Positions 1 to 7,552 are shown, counted from the stretch's first letter. The stretch: DNA of 18,422 nucleotides from Methanobacteriota archaeon (GCA_030597775.1 JAUVRF010000006.1:1-18422), one strand, 5' to 3'. Translations and numbers: made by a program. The notes: a model not told the origin generated them from the letters alone.

Positions 1-217
1 CCGGGTGCTCGTGATGCAGCTCGGTCTCCACGTGGGCGTGGGGTCCCTCCAGGAGGCCCCCGCTGGTGGGCACGAAGAAGATACCCTCGGATTCCACATC
101 GATGGTGAACTCGCCCGCGGGTGGCGGGTCCTTGACCTCGATGCAGCCGGCAGTGGCTAGCAGGAGGGCGACCGTCGATACCAATACAAGTACCGGAAGG
201 GATGCGGGTCGGGACAC
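1..217 (-). CDS. Predicted lipoprotein, N-terminal fragment
   Basis: This is the beginning of a secreted, lipid-anchored protein whose remainder lies beyond the left edge. Read on the minus strand from a GTG at 217, the product starts MSRPASLPVLVLVST and has a hydrophobic segment (about residues 7-22) ending in the lipobox-like TAGC, which makes Cys25 the likely lipidated residue. A Pro-rich stretch and a polar domain with several His residues (HAHVETELHHEH) follow. A TATA-like box lies about 26 bases upstream, so the transcript is probably leaderless from this GTG. It is transcribed away from the thioredoxin gene. The His-rich segment could bind metal, but too little is visible to name a family. 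Confidence 0.7.
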   Translation of the reverse strand, partial: MSRPASLPVLVLVSTVALLLATAGCIEVKDPPPAGEFTIDVESEGIFFVPTSGGLLEGPHAHVETELHHEHP

Positions 218-238
218 GGCCAGGGTAACGCAATCGCC

Positions 239-246
239 TATAAAAA
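239..246. promoter_or_regulatory. TATA box in divergent lipoprotein/thioredoxin region
   Basis: TATAAAAA on the plus strand reads TTTTTATA on the minus strand. It is centred about 26 bases from the lipoprotein GTG at 217, the usual archaeal TATA-to-start distance for a leaderless gene. On the plus strand it could also serve the thioredoxin gene with a leader of roughly 60 bases. No BRE was assigned. Confidence 0.5.
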
Positions 247-333
247 GGGTTACGCGCCGGAGGGGATTCCCATGATAAAGTTTAACTACCCTAGGGCCAT
301 TTGGCGAAATCACCCTTGGAGGCAATGCGGTTC

Positions 334-696
334 ATGAATTTTCAACCCCTTTCCCAGGTGCCTGAAGGACAGGATCCCGAACTGCCAGTCGAGGTGACCG
401 AATCGGACTATCCGGAGATCGCCAAGCGTTATCCCTTCCTCGTGATCGATTGCTGGGCACCCTGGTGCGGTCCCTGCAAGCAGATAACCCCCATCGTCGA
501 GCAGCTCCACCAGCAGTACAAGGGCACCATGACCTTCGGGTTCCTCAACACCGATGAGAACCAGGAACTGGCAATGGAGTTCGGTATAATGGGCATCCCG
601 ACCGTCCTGGTGATCAAGGAGGGGAAGCACGTGGACTCCCTCGTCGGAGTGATGCCGAAGGCCGAGATGGAACGCAGGCTCAAAGGGTACCTTTGA
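334..696 (+). CDS. Thioredoxin family protein
   Basis: This is a cytoplasmic thiol-disulfide oxidoreductase of the thioredoxin fold. The active-site motif CWAPWCGPCKQ carries the canonical WCGPC, and the cis-proline loop follows as GIPTVLVIKEG. At about 120 residues it is close to the usual single-domain thioredoxin length, with a short N-terminal extension (QPLSQVPEGQDPELP) before the first strand. Start choice is uncertain. A GGAGG at 318-322 sits 11 bases before the ATG at 334 and only 2 bases before an in-frame ATG at 325, and a TTG at 301 would add 11 residues. The gene stands alone, diverging from the lipoprotein gene and convergent with the mini-protein. The reductase partner is not in the window, so its physiological target is unknown. 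Confidence 0.93.
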   Translation: MNFQPLSQVPEGQDPELPVEVTESDYPEIAKRYPFLVIDCWAPWCGPCKQITPIVEQLHQQYKGTMTFGFLNTDENQELAMEFGIMGIPTVLVIKEGKHVDSLVGVMPKAEMERRLKGYL

Positions 697-723
697 GCTC
701 GGGTCGGAGCGTACCGCTGCTCA

Positions 724-738
724 TACTTTTCTATCTTC
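724..738 (+). terminator. Pyrimidine-rich terminator candidate after thioredoxin
   Basis: A T-rich tract (tacttttctatcttc) starts 28 bases after the thioredoxin stop, in the short gap before a convergent gene. T-rich tracts without strong hairpins are typical archaeal terminators. There is no other support. Confidence 0.35.
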
Positions 739-741
739 AAC

Positions 742-891
742 CTATGGGTGAAGATCGCACTGGTCGCAGAAGTAGACCAATCTCTCCTCTTCGTCGAGAG
801 TGAGCACTCCCGTAACGCTCAGGAGCTTGCAGTCTGCAATGCAGGCCATGCCCTTATCATGCGTGCCTTTCACCCCGTTATTGAGTTCCAT
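742..891 (-). CDS. Cys-rich mini-protein, putative zinc ribbon (49 aa)
   Basis: This small ORF on the minus strand encodes 49 residues starting MELNNGVKGTHDKGM. It contains two paired-cysteine knuckles, CIADC (residues 17-21) and CDQC (42-45), separated by a strand-like segment (KLLSVTGVLTLDEEERLVYF). That layout fits a miniature zinc ribbon: two Cys pairs flanking a beta hairpin, with the second pair after an aromatic residue. A TATA-like box lies about 35 bases upstream, which leaves a leader of roughly 9 bases. There is no clear ribosome binding site. It lies downstream of folC on the same strand and convergent with thioredoxin. The partner and function are unknown; small zinc ribbons often mediate nucleic-acid or protein contacts. 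Confidence 0.65.
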   Translation of the reverse strand: MELNNGVKGTHDKGMACIADCKLLSVTGVLTLDEEERLVYFCDQCDLHP

Positions 892-920
892 GCTAGCAAC
901 CCATTTATTTGGGGCATCCA

Positions 921-930
921 GGTATAAATA
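921..930 (-). promoter_or_regulatory. TATA box for the 49-aa mini-protein
   Basis: The minus strand reads TATTTATACC just after the folC stop codon. Its centre is about 35 bases from the mini-protein ATG, which suggests the gene has its own promoter rather than relying on folC read-through. Confidence 0.45.
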
Positions 931-932
931 GA

Positions 933-2294
933 TTATGCGCCTTCCGGCCCCTTCTTCACTCCCGGGGCCTCCCCTGGAGGTACGTAAAGAGCATTGGCCT
1001 CCAGCAGTTCAGCCTCCGGATTCAGGGCCTCGTCCACCACGAAGGTGGACCCGGTGACCACAACGGCGCCCCCCTCCCCCGCCAGCTCGATGGCCGTCTC
1101 CATGGCCTCCCGGGGACGATCGACGACCCGCGCCGGGGCCACCCCGGCCCCCAATCCCTCCCAAGCCGCCAGCAGGTTGGAGGGGTCGGTGCCCCGGTAC
1201 CGGGAACGGGTGAATATCGCGGCGTCCGCAACCTCCACAAGGGGTGCGAGGACCTCTGGAGCCTCCTTGCGGTCGGTCATGCCCACCACCAGCACCGTCC
1301 TGCGGCCGGCCAGCACCTCGGATATCGTGGCCGCGAGAGCCCTGGTCTTGGCGGGGTTGTGGGCCACGTCCGCGTACAGACCTGGCCGCACCTCCTGGAA
1401 CCTGGCGGGCATCTGGGCGGTGGCGAGGGCCGCCCTGCAGTCCGTGGCGGCCAGACCGGCAACGTCCAGGGCGATCGTGAGGCCCAGGGCTGCGTTGCGC
1501 CGCTGGTGCTTCCCTCGCATGGCCAGGGTCCAGTCCGTTCCCCGGAAGCGCAGGGTCCCTCCCGGGCCCGCGCCAGCCCTGACCAGATGAAGGGGCGCAC
1601 CCACGGACTCCGCCTCCTGGCGGATGATGGAGAGCACTGTCCCGTCCTCCTCCGTCGTGTAGACCGGCACCCCGTTCTTGATGATCCCGGCCTTGTGGCG
1701 CGCGATCTCCTCGATGCTCTCGCCGAGCTGGTGCATGTGGTCGAGGCTGACGTTGGTGATGGCGGCGGCCTGGGGTTCGAGCACATTGGTCTGGTCCAAC
1801 CTGCCACCCAGGGCCACCTCCACAACGGCCCAGGTGACGCCCACGTCCAGGAAGTGGGCGAAGGCACACGCCAGGATGACCTCGGGGAAGCGAAGGGCGA
1901 AGGCATCGTCCTCTTCCACCAGGCGCCGGCAGGGAGCCTCGACCCTGTCACTGAAGACCCGGACCAGGTCCGCTCTGGAGATGGGCTCCAGGTCTATCCG
2001 GATCCGCTCCCGGACGTCGAACAGGTGGGGTGAGGTCACCAATCCCGTGCGGTAACGTCGGGAGAGCATGGCGGCCAGCATCCAGGCGGTGGAGCCCTTC
2101 CCCGAGGTTCCGGCCACGTGCACCGTGCGCACTTCCCTCCAGCCGGGAACGGCCCTGTCCAGGAACTCACGGGTAACCCGGATGCGCTCCAGGCGCTGCT
2201 CGGGCGTGGGGACGAACACCTCCGTCCCTCCCAGCAGGTGGCCCGGTAGGTCGTAGATGCGGTCCACCACCTCCAGATAGTTCTCTTGGTCCAT
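933..2294 (-). CDS. folC: Folylpolyglutamate synthase / dihydrofolate synthase (FolC)
   Basis: FolC is an ATP-dependent Mur-ligase-family enzyme that adds glutamate to folate (and in bifunctional forms to dihydropteroate), which retains folate and tunes its affinity for one-carbon enzymes. The P-loop GTSGKGS is at residues 62-68, preceded by VHVA. The family motifs TSPHL, EVALGGRLDQTNV, ITNVSLDHM and the C-terminal ligase-domain DVAHNPAK are all present. About 453 residues is a normal length. I start at the ATG at 2294 because AGGTGG lies a few bases upstream; an in-frame GTG at 2303 would add three residues. The gene diverges from the SHMT-GcvT fusion, so folate tailoring sits beside folate use. 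Whether it also has dihydrofolate synthase activity cannot be told from sequence. Confidence 0.93.
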   Translation of the reverse strand: MDQENYLEVVDRIYDLPGHLLGGTEVFVPTPEQRLERIRVTREFLDRAVPGWREVRTVHVAGTSGKGSTAWMLAAMLSRRYRTGLVTSPHLFDVRERIRIDLEPISRADLVRVFSDRVEAPCRRLVEEDDAFALRFPEVILACAFAHFLDVGVTWAVVEVALGGRLDQTNVLEPQAAAITNVSLDHMHQLGESIEEIARHKAGIIKNGVPVYTTEEDGTVLSIIRQEAESVGAPLHLVRAGAGPGGTLRFRGTDWTLAMRGKHQRRNAALGLTIALDVAGLAATDCRAALATAQMPARFQEVRPGLYADVAHNPAKTRALAATISEVLAGRRTVLVVGMTDRKEAPEVLAPLVEVADAAIFTRSRYRGTDPSNLLAAWEGLGAGVAPARVVDRPREAMETAIELAGEGGAVVVTGSTFVVDEALNPEAELLEANALYVPPGEAPGVKKGPEGA

Positions 2295-2387
2295 GATATC
2301 CACCTGGCCCTCTCAAGGGCCGGGTGCCAGGGGCATGGGGGAGAGCCCAATTCAACCTTTCCATGGGCAGCCTGGACGCCACGCAAA

Positions 2388-2396
2388 GGTTTATCG
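2388..2396 (+). promoter_or_regulatory. TATA-like element upstream of the SHMT-GcvT fusion
   Basis: GGTTTATCG in the 169-base divergent region between folC and the fusion gene would place transcription start near 2420. This leaves a leader of about 45 bases carrying the GGTGGGA ribosome binding site at 2451-2457. It is a moderate match only. Confidence 0.35.
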
Positions 2397-2463
2397 GGGG
2401 ATAGCGGATTCTGGTGTCGCCCAGCCAGTTGGCTGTTGGGCACCATTAATGGTGGGATTGAAA

Positions 2464-5400
2464 ATGGCAGGCTTCGATGGCCCCTACAAGGACCTCCTGG
2501 ACGCCCCCCTCGTCGAAGACATGGACCACTTCTCGACCGAGCTCATACGCCTGGAGACGGAGAGGCAGAAGAGGAAGGTCATCCTGATCGCCTCGGAGAG
2601 CATATGCCCCCGTCCCGTGCAGGACGTGGTGGCCAGCCCCTACACCAACCTATACGCCGAGGGCCTTCCGGGCTCCCGGATGTGCCGATGGGACGTGGAG
2701 CACCTGGACGACTTCGACCATCACCTGAGCTACCTGAGGCGGTACACCGACCGCAGGTACTACAAGGGATGCGAGTACGTGGACTTCTTCGAGTCCCTGG
2801 CCCAGCGTCGCTGTGCCGAGGCCTTCGCCAACGACCTTGTGGGCCCCGACGGTATCTTCGTCAACGTCCAGCCCCTGTCGGGTGCAGCGGCCAACAACGC
2901 GGTCTACATGGCCGTGGCCGACCCTGGCGATGCGGTGATGGGCATGGCCCTGGACTCCGGCGGTCACCTGTCCCACGGTAGCCCGGTGAACCGCAGCGGC
3001 AAGTACCACAGGGTGTTCCCCTACACCGTGGACCCCCAGACCGGCCTGCTCAACTACGACATCATAAACGAACGGGCCCAGGAGGTCAAGCCCAGGCTGA
3101 TCATAGCTGGCTACTCCGCCTACCCGCGGGACATCGACTGGAGGGCCTTCAAGGATATCTCCGAGGACGTGGGCGCGACCCTGCTGGCGGATATCGCCCA
3201 CCCGGCGGGTCTGGTGGCGGCGGGGGAGTTCCCGAGCCCCGTGGGCATCGCCGACGTGATCACCTTCACGACCCACAAGACCATGTGCGGCCCTCGTGGC
3301 GCGGTGATCATGACCACCGATGCCGACCTGGCCCATGACATGGACATGGCGGTGTTCCCGGGCGAGCAGGGGGGCCCCCACGAGAACGTCATCGCTGCAA
3401 AGGCGGTGGCCTTCGAGATCGCCGAGTCAGAGAGCTTCCGGCAGATGCAGCGCCAGGTCAAGGCCAACGCCCGCCTGATGGGCGAGACCTTCGAGGCCCA
3501 GGGCCTTGCCCTGGCCTATGGAGGCACCGACTGTCACTACGTGATGCTCGACCTCAACAGGGTGCCATCGCCCACCGGGGAGACCCTGAAGGGCGAGATA
3601 GTCTCCCGGATACTGGATATGTGCGGCATCACCCTCAACAAGAACACCAAGGCGGGGGACGACAGCGCTGTGCACCCCACCGCCATACGCATCGGCACCA
3701 CCTTCATGACCCAGCAGGGCTGGGGCGAGGAAGAGTTCATCCGCCTCGCGAACATCATCGCCGAGCTGCTGAAGGACATCCACCCTTACCACTACAACGG
3801 CGCCCTCAAGCCCGTTGGCCGCGGGAAGGTGGACATGATGACCTTCGAACGGTCCAAGCGGGACGTGGAGCAACTGATGCGTGAGAGCGGAATACTGGGC
3901 TCGGGCGAGGCCTTGACCGGCTACCCACATTACTACCGGGTCTCCGGAACGCCCACCGGAAAGAAGCTTCCCCTGGCCCACGGCCACATGCCCATGGTCA
4001 ACGGGCTTCTTGCCGTGGACGCAAGCGCCCACGGGGTCATCGAGGTCGTGGGCGCCCGCGCCCGTCAGTTCATCCAGGCCGCGGTCACCGCGAACACGTG
4101 GCGCTTGAAGACCCACCAGTCCGCGCGGGCCTACGTCCTGGACGCCGACGGCAACGTGCTGGACGACGTGGTCGTCATACGCGAGGAGAGGGACGAGCGC
4201 GACAGGGAGCGCTTCCTGGTCCTCACCCACAACCAGGGCCACGACAGGGTGCTAGGATGGTTCCGGTACCTCTCCGACTCATACGTGATCGCCGACAGGG
4301 AGGACCTCCTCCTGAAGGTCGACGGTCCCGTTGTCGTCGATGACCTGTCCGACCCCGCCCGCCGCAGGGTCGTTCTCATGGCCTTGAAGGGCAAGGGGGC
4401 GGTCAAGGCCCTCTCCAAGTACATGCGCTCGCAGGGCCTGGGCATGGGCGAGGCCATGACCGTCAAGATCGGTGAGGACGAGACCCTCGTCAACAGGTCC
4501 ACCTGGGGTGGCTCGGACGGACTGGAGATCGTGGCCTCGATCGACAACTCCAGGAACGTGTGGGATGCCCTGCTGGGCTCCGGCGCCGTTCCCGCCAGGA
4601 GCGACACCATCTCCAGCGAGACCCCCAACCTCAGGGACGCGCCGGCGGGCATGGTCGAGATGCGCAAGCCCTACTTCGTGGGGCAGGGACCCGTGTACGA
4701 GCTTCTCAACCCCGGGTCGGACAAGGAGCCATGGACGTGGAGCGACCCCGACCTCGAGCCCAGGAAGAGCTGTCTCTACGACTGGCACGTCGAGCACTCC
4801 AAGACCATCGTGCCCTTCGCTGGCTGGCTCATGCCGGTCTGGTACACCAAGATCTCCGAGGAGCACGCGGCCGTCCGGAACACCGCGGGCCTTTTCGACG
4901 TCAGTCACATGGGCGTCTTCGGCGTTCGCGGCCCCGACGCCGAACGGTTCTTGGATATCCTAACGTCCTTCTACGTCCCGCTGCTGGGACCCGGGGACGC
5001 CTCGTACTCCTACCTGTTGGGCCCCAATGGAGTGCCCATCGACGACATCTTCATCTATCGGCTGGCGGAGGAGGAGTTCATGGTGGTGGTGAACGCTGCC
5101 AACGCGGAGAAGGACTGGGACTGGCTCAAGGCGGTCATCGATCGGCGGGTCGGCATCGACGACGAGCGGCCGTGGGTGGAGCTCGACGCCCGAGATTTCC
5201 AGCTCATAGACCTCAAGGACCCCAATGCTGGAAGGGAACAGCGCGTGGACATCAGCCTCCAGGGCCCCAGGTCCCAGGACATCCTGCTGGAGTGCGTGGT
5301 CGACGAGCAGATGGCCCAGGCCATCAAGGACCTGGGTCGAGGCAAGTTGATCATGGGTCCCATGGCCGGGGTAAACGTCATCGTGAGCCGTACTGGCTAC

Positions 5401-6012
5401 ACCGGAGAGGAGCTGGGCTACGAGCTCTACGTGCACCCCGATGAAGCCCTGCAGTTGTGGGAGACGATCCTCAAGGAGGGTGAACCATTCGGTGTCGTGC
5501 CCGCCGGTCTGGGCGCCCGTGACTCCACCCGCACCGAGGCGGGCTTCCCGCTGTACGGCCATGAGCTGGCGGGGGGCCTGGACCTGTGCCCCCTGGATGC
5601 GGGATACCCTCAGTTCGTGCGAATGCACAAACCCTTCTTCATCGGCAGGGGTGGACAGATGGAGAGGGACCTGGTCCGCAAGTCGAGCATCGTCCGCTTC
5701 CGCATGACGCGGAGAGGCATTCCTGTGGTCAAGCCCGGCTCCCCCGTGACCAGCCGTCACGGGCACGTGATCGGCCACGTTACCAGTTGCGCCACCATCG
5801 CCGACGGCTCACAGGTGGGCATGGCGTACGTCCACGACCGGTTCAAGGAGGAGGGCACCCGCCTCAACATATTCGTGCCCCCCAGGGGCAAGGGCCCGGA
5901 GCCGAAGCACGTGACCGACCTCAAGGTGGGGGACAAGATGCCACATCCCGAGGAGGCGGTGGTGATCCCCCGGTTCATGATACCTGGCGAGGACCGCGAG
6001 GATGCCGAATAG
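2464..6012 (+). CDS. glyA-gcvT: Fusion of serine hydroxymethyltransferase, degenerate GcvT-like domain and aminomethyltransferase (GlyA-GcvT)
   Basis: This is one uninterrupted reading frame of 1182 residues with three parts. Residues about 5-480 are a serine hydroxymethyltransferase (serine + THF to glycine + methylene-THF); the PLP lysine is Lys272 in TTHKTMCGPRGA. Residues about 500-740 resemble the GcvT folate-binding domain (VLDDVVV, VNRSTWGGSDGLEI, RKPYFVGQ) but lack the C-terminal barrel and several catalytic motifs. Residues about 765-1182 are a full-length GcvT (glycine-cleavage T protein), with PIDDIF (Asp860/861), VVNAANAEKDW, GYTGEELGYEL, GLGARDSTRTEAGFPLYGHEL and a C-terminal barrel. 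The ATG at 2464 is chosen because GGTGGGA lies 6 bases upstream and the SHMT domain begins right after it; 57 further upstream codons are open but do not look like protein. gcvH follows. The physical link could channel methylene-THF or interconvert serine and glycine. GcvP is absent here. Confidence 0.95.
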   Translation: MAGFDGPYKDLLDAPLVEDMDHFSTELIRLETERQKRKVILIASESICPRPVQDVVASPYTNLYAEGLPGSRMCRWDVEHLDDFDHHLSYLRRYTDRRYYKGCEYVDFFESLAQRRCAEAFANDLVGPDGIFVNVQPLSGAAANNAVYMAVADPGDAVMGMALDSGGHLSHGSPVNRSGKYHRVFPYTVDPQTGLLNYDIINERAQEVKPRLIIAGYSAYPRDIDWRAFKDISEDVGATLLADIAHPAGLVAAGEFPSPVGIADVITFTTHKTMCGPRGAVIMTTDADLAHDMDMAVFPGEQGGPHENVIAAKAVAFEIAESESFRQMQRQVKANARLMGETFEAQGLALAYGGTDCHYVMLDLNRVPSPTGETLKGEIVSRILDMCGITLNKNTKAGDDSAVHPTAIRIGTTFMTQQGWGEEEFIRLANIIAELLKDIHPYHYNGALKPVGRGKVDMMTFERSKRDVEQLMRESGILGSGEALTGYPHYYRVSGTPTGKKLPLAHGHMPMVNGLLAVDASAHGVIEVVGARARQFIQAAVTANTWRLKTHQSARAYVLDADGNVLDDVVVIREERDERDRERFLVLTHNQGHDRVLGWFRYLSDSYVIADREDLLLKVDGPVVVDDLSDPARRRVVLMALKGKGAVKALSKYMRSQGLGMGEAMTVKIGEDETLVNRSTWGGSDGLEIVASIDNSRNVWDALLGSGAVPARSDTISSETPNLRDAPAGMVEMRKPYFVGQGPVYELLNPGSDKEPWTWSDPDLEPRKSCLYDWHVEHSKTIVPFAGWLMPVWYTKISEEHAAVRNTAGLFDVSHMGVFGVRGPDAERFLDILTSFYVPLLGPGDASYSYLLGPNGVPIDDIFIYRLAEEEFMVVVNAANAEKDWDWLKAVIDRRVGIDDERPWVELDARDFQLIDLKDPNAGREQRVDISLQGPRSQDILLECVVDEQMAQAIKDLGRGKLIMGPMAGVNVIVSRTGYTGEELGYELYVHPDEALQLWETILKEGEPFGVVPAGLGARDSTRTEAGFPLYGHELAGGLDLCPLDAGYPQFVRMHKPFFIGRGGQMERDLVRKSSIVRFRMTRRGIPVVKPGSPVTSRHGHVIGHVTSCATIADGSQVGMAYVHDRFKEEGTRLNIFVPPRGKGPEPKHVTDLKVGDKMPHPEEAVVIPRFMIPGEDREDAE

Positions 6013-6033
6013 GGCGAATTCGGGCCCCCATAA

Positions 6034-6043
6034 TCTAAATAAG
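6034..6043 (+). promoter_or_regulatory. TATA box of gcvH
   Basis: TCTAAATAAG lies in the 68-base gap between the fusion gene and gcvH. Transcription would start near 6066, giving a leader of about 15 bases that contains a GGTGGTC ribosome binding site. gcvH can therefore be transcribed on its own as well as by read-through. Confidence 0.5.
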
Positions 6044-6080
6044 CAGGGAAGGCTTTTCCAGCGAACGGCAGGGTGGTCAC

Positions 6081-6464
6081 ATGAGCAAGGTCGAACCAGG
6101 CTACTTCTACACAAAGAACCACGAGTGGATCAAGGTCGAGGGCGACCGGGTCCGCGTGGGCATCTCAGATTACGCTCAGGACGCGCTGAGCGACAGAGTC
6201 TACGTTGAGCTTCCAGCCCCCGGTGACCACTTCGAGAGGGACGACCCACTGGGTGTGGTGGAGTCCGTCAAGTCCGCCTCGGACGTCTACAGTCCGGTGG
6301 CGGGCACCGTGGAGGAGGTCAACGAGTCGCTCCTCGATTCCCCCGAGACCGTTAACGTGGAGCCATACGGTTCCGGGTGGCTCGTTCTGATACGCTCCGA
6401 AGGTCCGATCGAGGACCTGATGGACGCCCACGCGTACGAGGCCTTCCTGGAGACCCTGCAATAG
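6081..6464 (+). CDS. gcvH: Glycine cleavage system H protein (GcvH)
   Basis: GcvH is the lipoyl carrier of the glycine cleavage system. Its lipoamide arm takes the aminomethyl group from the P protein and presents it to the T protein. The family signature is complete: YFYTKNHEWIKVEGDRVRVGI at the start, VYVELPAPGD, and the lipoylation site ESVKSASD with Lys64, followed by SPVAGTVEEVN and GSGWLV. At 127 residues it has the usual length. The ATG at 6081 is preceded by GGTGGTC. It sits just downstream of the fusion carrying its T-protein partner. The P protein, lipoamide dehydrogenase and lipoylation enzymes are not in the window. Confidence 0.97.
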   Translation: MSKVEPGYFYTKNHEWIKVEGDRVRVGISDYAQDALSDRVYVELPAPGDHFERDDPLGVVESVKSASDVYSPVAGTVEEVNESLLDSPETVNVEPYGSGWLVLIRSEGPIEDLMDAHAYEAFLETLQ

Positions 6465-6473
6465 GCCCCGGTC

Positions 6474-6659
6474 TCAATCGTCCCCTGGTGGTCGAAGGTC
6501 GGGGATACCGTCCTGGATATTGTATACCTTGCCGCAGGTCGTGCATGTCAGGTTACCCCGGAGCACCTCTCCCGACCGGGGGTCCTCTTCCTCGACATCA
6601 AGGTCCAGTCCCTCCTTGCACACGGGGCAGGCCAGGATCGTAATGAGCTCCCTGTTCAT
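6474..6659 (-). CDS. Trm112-like zinc protein
   Basis: This 61-residue protein belongs to the Trm112/UPF0434 family. The start MNRELITILACPVCKEGL and the second knuckle CTTCGKVYNIQDGIPDLRP match the family's zinc-binding core and its conserved DGIP end. In eukaryotes and haloarchaea Trm112 proteins activate and stabilise methyltransferases acting on tRNA, rRNA and translation factors, so an adaptor role is likely. No methyltransferase is next to it here. It is convergent with gcvH (9 bases between stops) and lies 52 bases downstream of the MTA-phosphorylase-like gene on the same strand. A weak TATA-like CTTTACCC about 26 bases upstream hints at a leaderless transcript. Confidence 0.85.
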   Translation of the reverse strand: MNRELITILACPVCKEGLDLDVEEEDPRSGEVLRGNLTCTTCGKVYNIQDGIPDLRPPGDD

Positions 6660-6711
6660 GGGGAGGGGAAGGCCTGGAGGATGGGTAAAGGTTGCGGCCC
6701 GCGATATCGTA

Positions 6712-7473
6712 TCACATCATGCCGTTCCAGCAGTTGCCGCAGTCGTCCCAGTCCAGGAAGGGCGGGAGGGACACCAGCAGGTCGATGAGGAAGCCGCGCA
6801 TGCGCTTTACCAGCTCCACGGACTGCTGCATCTCGATGATGGGATAGACCCCAGTGGCCCAGTTGTACGGGATCACGATGGGCTGGTAGCAAAGACCCTT
6901 CTCCCTCGCCAGCTTGGCCTCGGTGGCCACCGTCATTGACATCAGGTCCGCGCCCATGGTCTTGTACCACGCCGCCTCCGCGGGCGTCGGCTGGGCCGGA
7001 CCCGAGACGTTCAGCAGCTGGACGTCGCGTCTGAGGGGCGTGCCCAGGGACCTGGCAACGTGGTCGATGGCAGCCCTGAGCCTCGGGCAGAACGGCTCGG
7101 TCATGTCGGCGTAGTAGATGCCATCTCGCGCGCCGGCGTAGAAGGTGTGGCTACGGCCCGACAGGTCCACGAAGTCCTTGGGAATGGCCAGCGTGCCCGG
7201 TGGGGCGGCGTCCGACAGGGACCGGACCGTGGATGTGGCGATCACCTTGTCCACCCCGACGTCGGCAAGGGCCCACATGTTGGTGAGGTAGGGCACCTTG
7301 TGGGGGGGGACCTTGGTGTGGCCGTGGCGTGGTAGGAATGCAACTGGCGCCTTGTTGAGCTCACCGATCGTGACGGTGACGGCGCCGTAGGGGGTGGTGA
7401 CCACCCGGTCCTCCTCGAGCTGGAACCCCTCGAAGACCGTGGCCACCCTTGAGCCGGCGATAATACCTAACAA
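6712..7473 (-). CDS. mtnP: 5'-methylthioadenosine phosphorylase / purine nucleoside phosphorylase family (MtnP-like)
   Basis: This enzyme cleaves methylthioadenosine, methylthioinosine or a purine nucleoside with phosphate, giving free base and a (methylthio)ribose-1-phosphate for salvage. Family motifs are an N-terminal phosphate-loop-like GIIAGS, VAFLPRHGHTKVPPHKVPY (residues 46-62), PPGTLAIPKDFVDLSGR, the substrate-site segment TEPFCPRLR, and MGADLMSMTVATEAKLAREKGL. I start at the TTG at 7473: GGAGG (7480-7484) lies exactly 6 bases upstream and the predicted protein then begins MLGIIAGS, as family members do. An upstream in-frame ATG at 7512 would add 13 unlikely residues. The C-terminal WDDCGNCWNG with two Cys is unusual. 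Exact substrate cannot be decided by eye. Confidence 0.85.
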   Translation of the reverse strand: MLGIIAGSRVATVFEGFQLEEDRVVTTPYGAVTVTIGELNKAPVAFLPRHGHTKVPPHKVPYLTNMWALADVGVDKVIATSTVRSLSDAAPPGTLAIPKDFVDLSGRSHTFYAGARDGIYYADMTEPFCPRLRAAIDHVARSLGTPLRRDVQLLNVSGPAQPTPAEAAWYKTMGADLMSMTVATEAKLAREKGLCYQPIVIPYNWATGVYPIIEMQQSVELVKRMRGFLIDLLVSLPPFLDWDDCGNCWNGMM

Positions 7474-7530
7474 AAACTGCCTCCGGGTACCACCACTATT
7501 TAACGTGGCCACTAATAAGAGTTTTCGGCT

Positions 7531-7552
7531 ATGGTAAAAACCATATTTATGG
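7531..7552. repeat. Overlapping palindromes in a divergent intergenic region
   Basis: Two short inverted repeats adjoin: ATGGT-AAAA-ACCAT (7531-7544) and CCATA-TT-TATGG (7541-7552), sharing CCAT. They lie between the mtnP-like gene and the 32-aa micro-ORF, upstream of both. They could be an operator, or part of a decayed element, since 14 bases recur at the TnpB start near the right edge. Confidence 0.4.

Noticed and set aside
909..2033. Plus-strand open frame of 374 codons
   Set aside because: It lies antisense to folC and gives a Gly/His/Pro-rich translation with no recognisable domain.
2293..2463. 57-codon N-terminal extension of the SHMT-GcvT fusion
   Set aside because: The frame is open, but it covers the folC promoter region, has no SHMT likeness, and a ribosome binding site sits right before the ATG at 2464.
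6013..6080. GAATTCGGGCCCCC near the fusion stop as a cloning-vector scar
   Set aside because: The stretch is short, flanked by native-looking sequence and a TATA box, and restriction-site-like words are expected by chance in GC-rich DNA.
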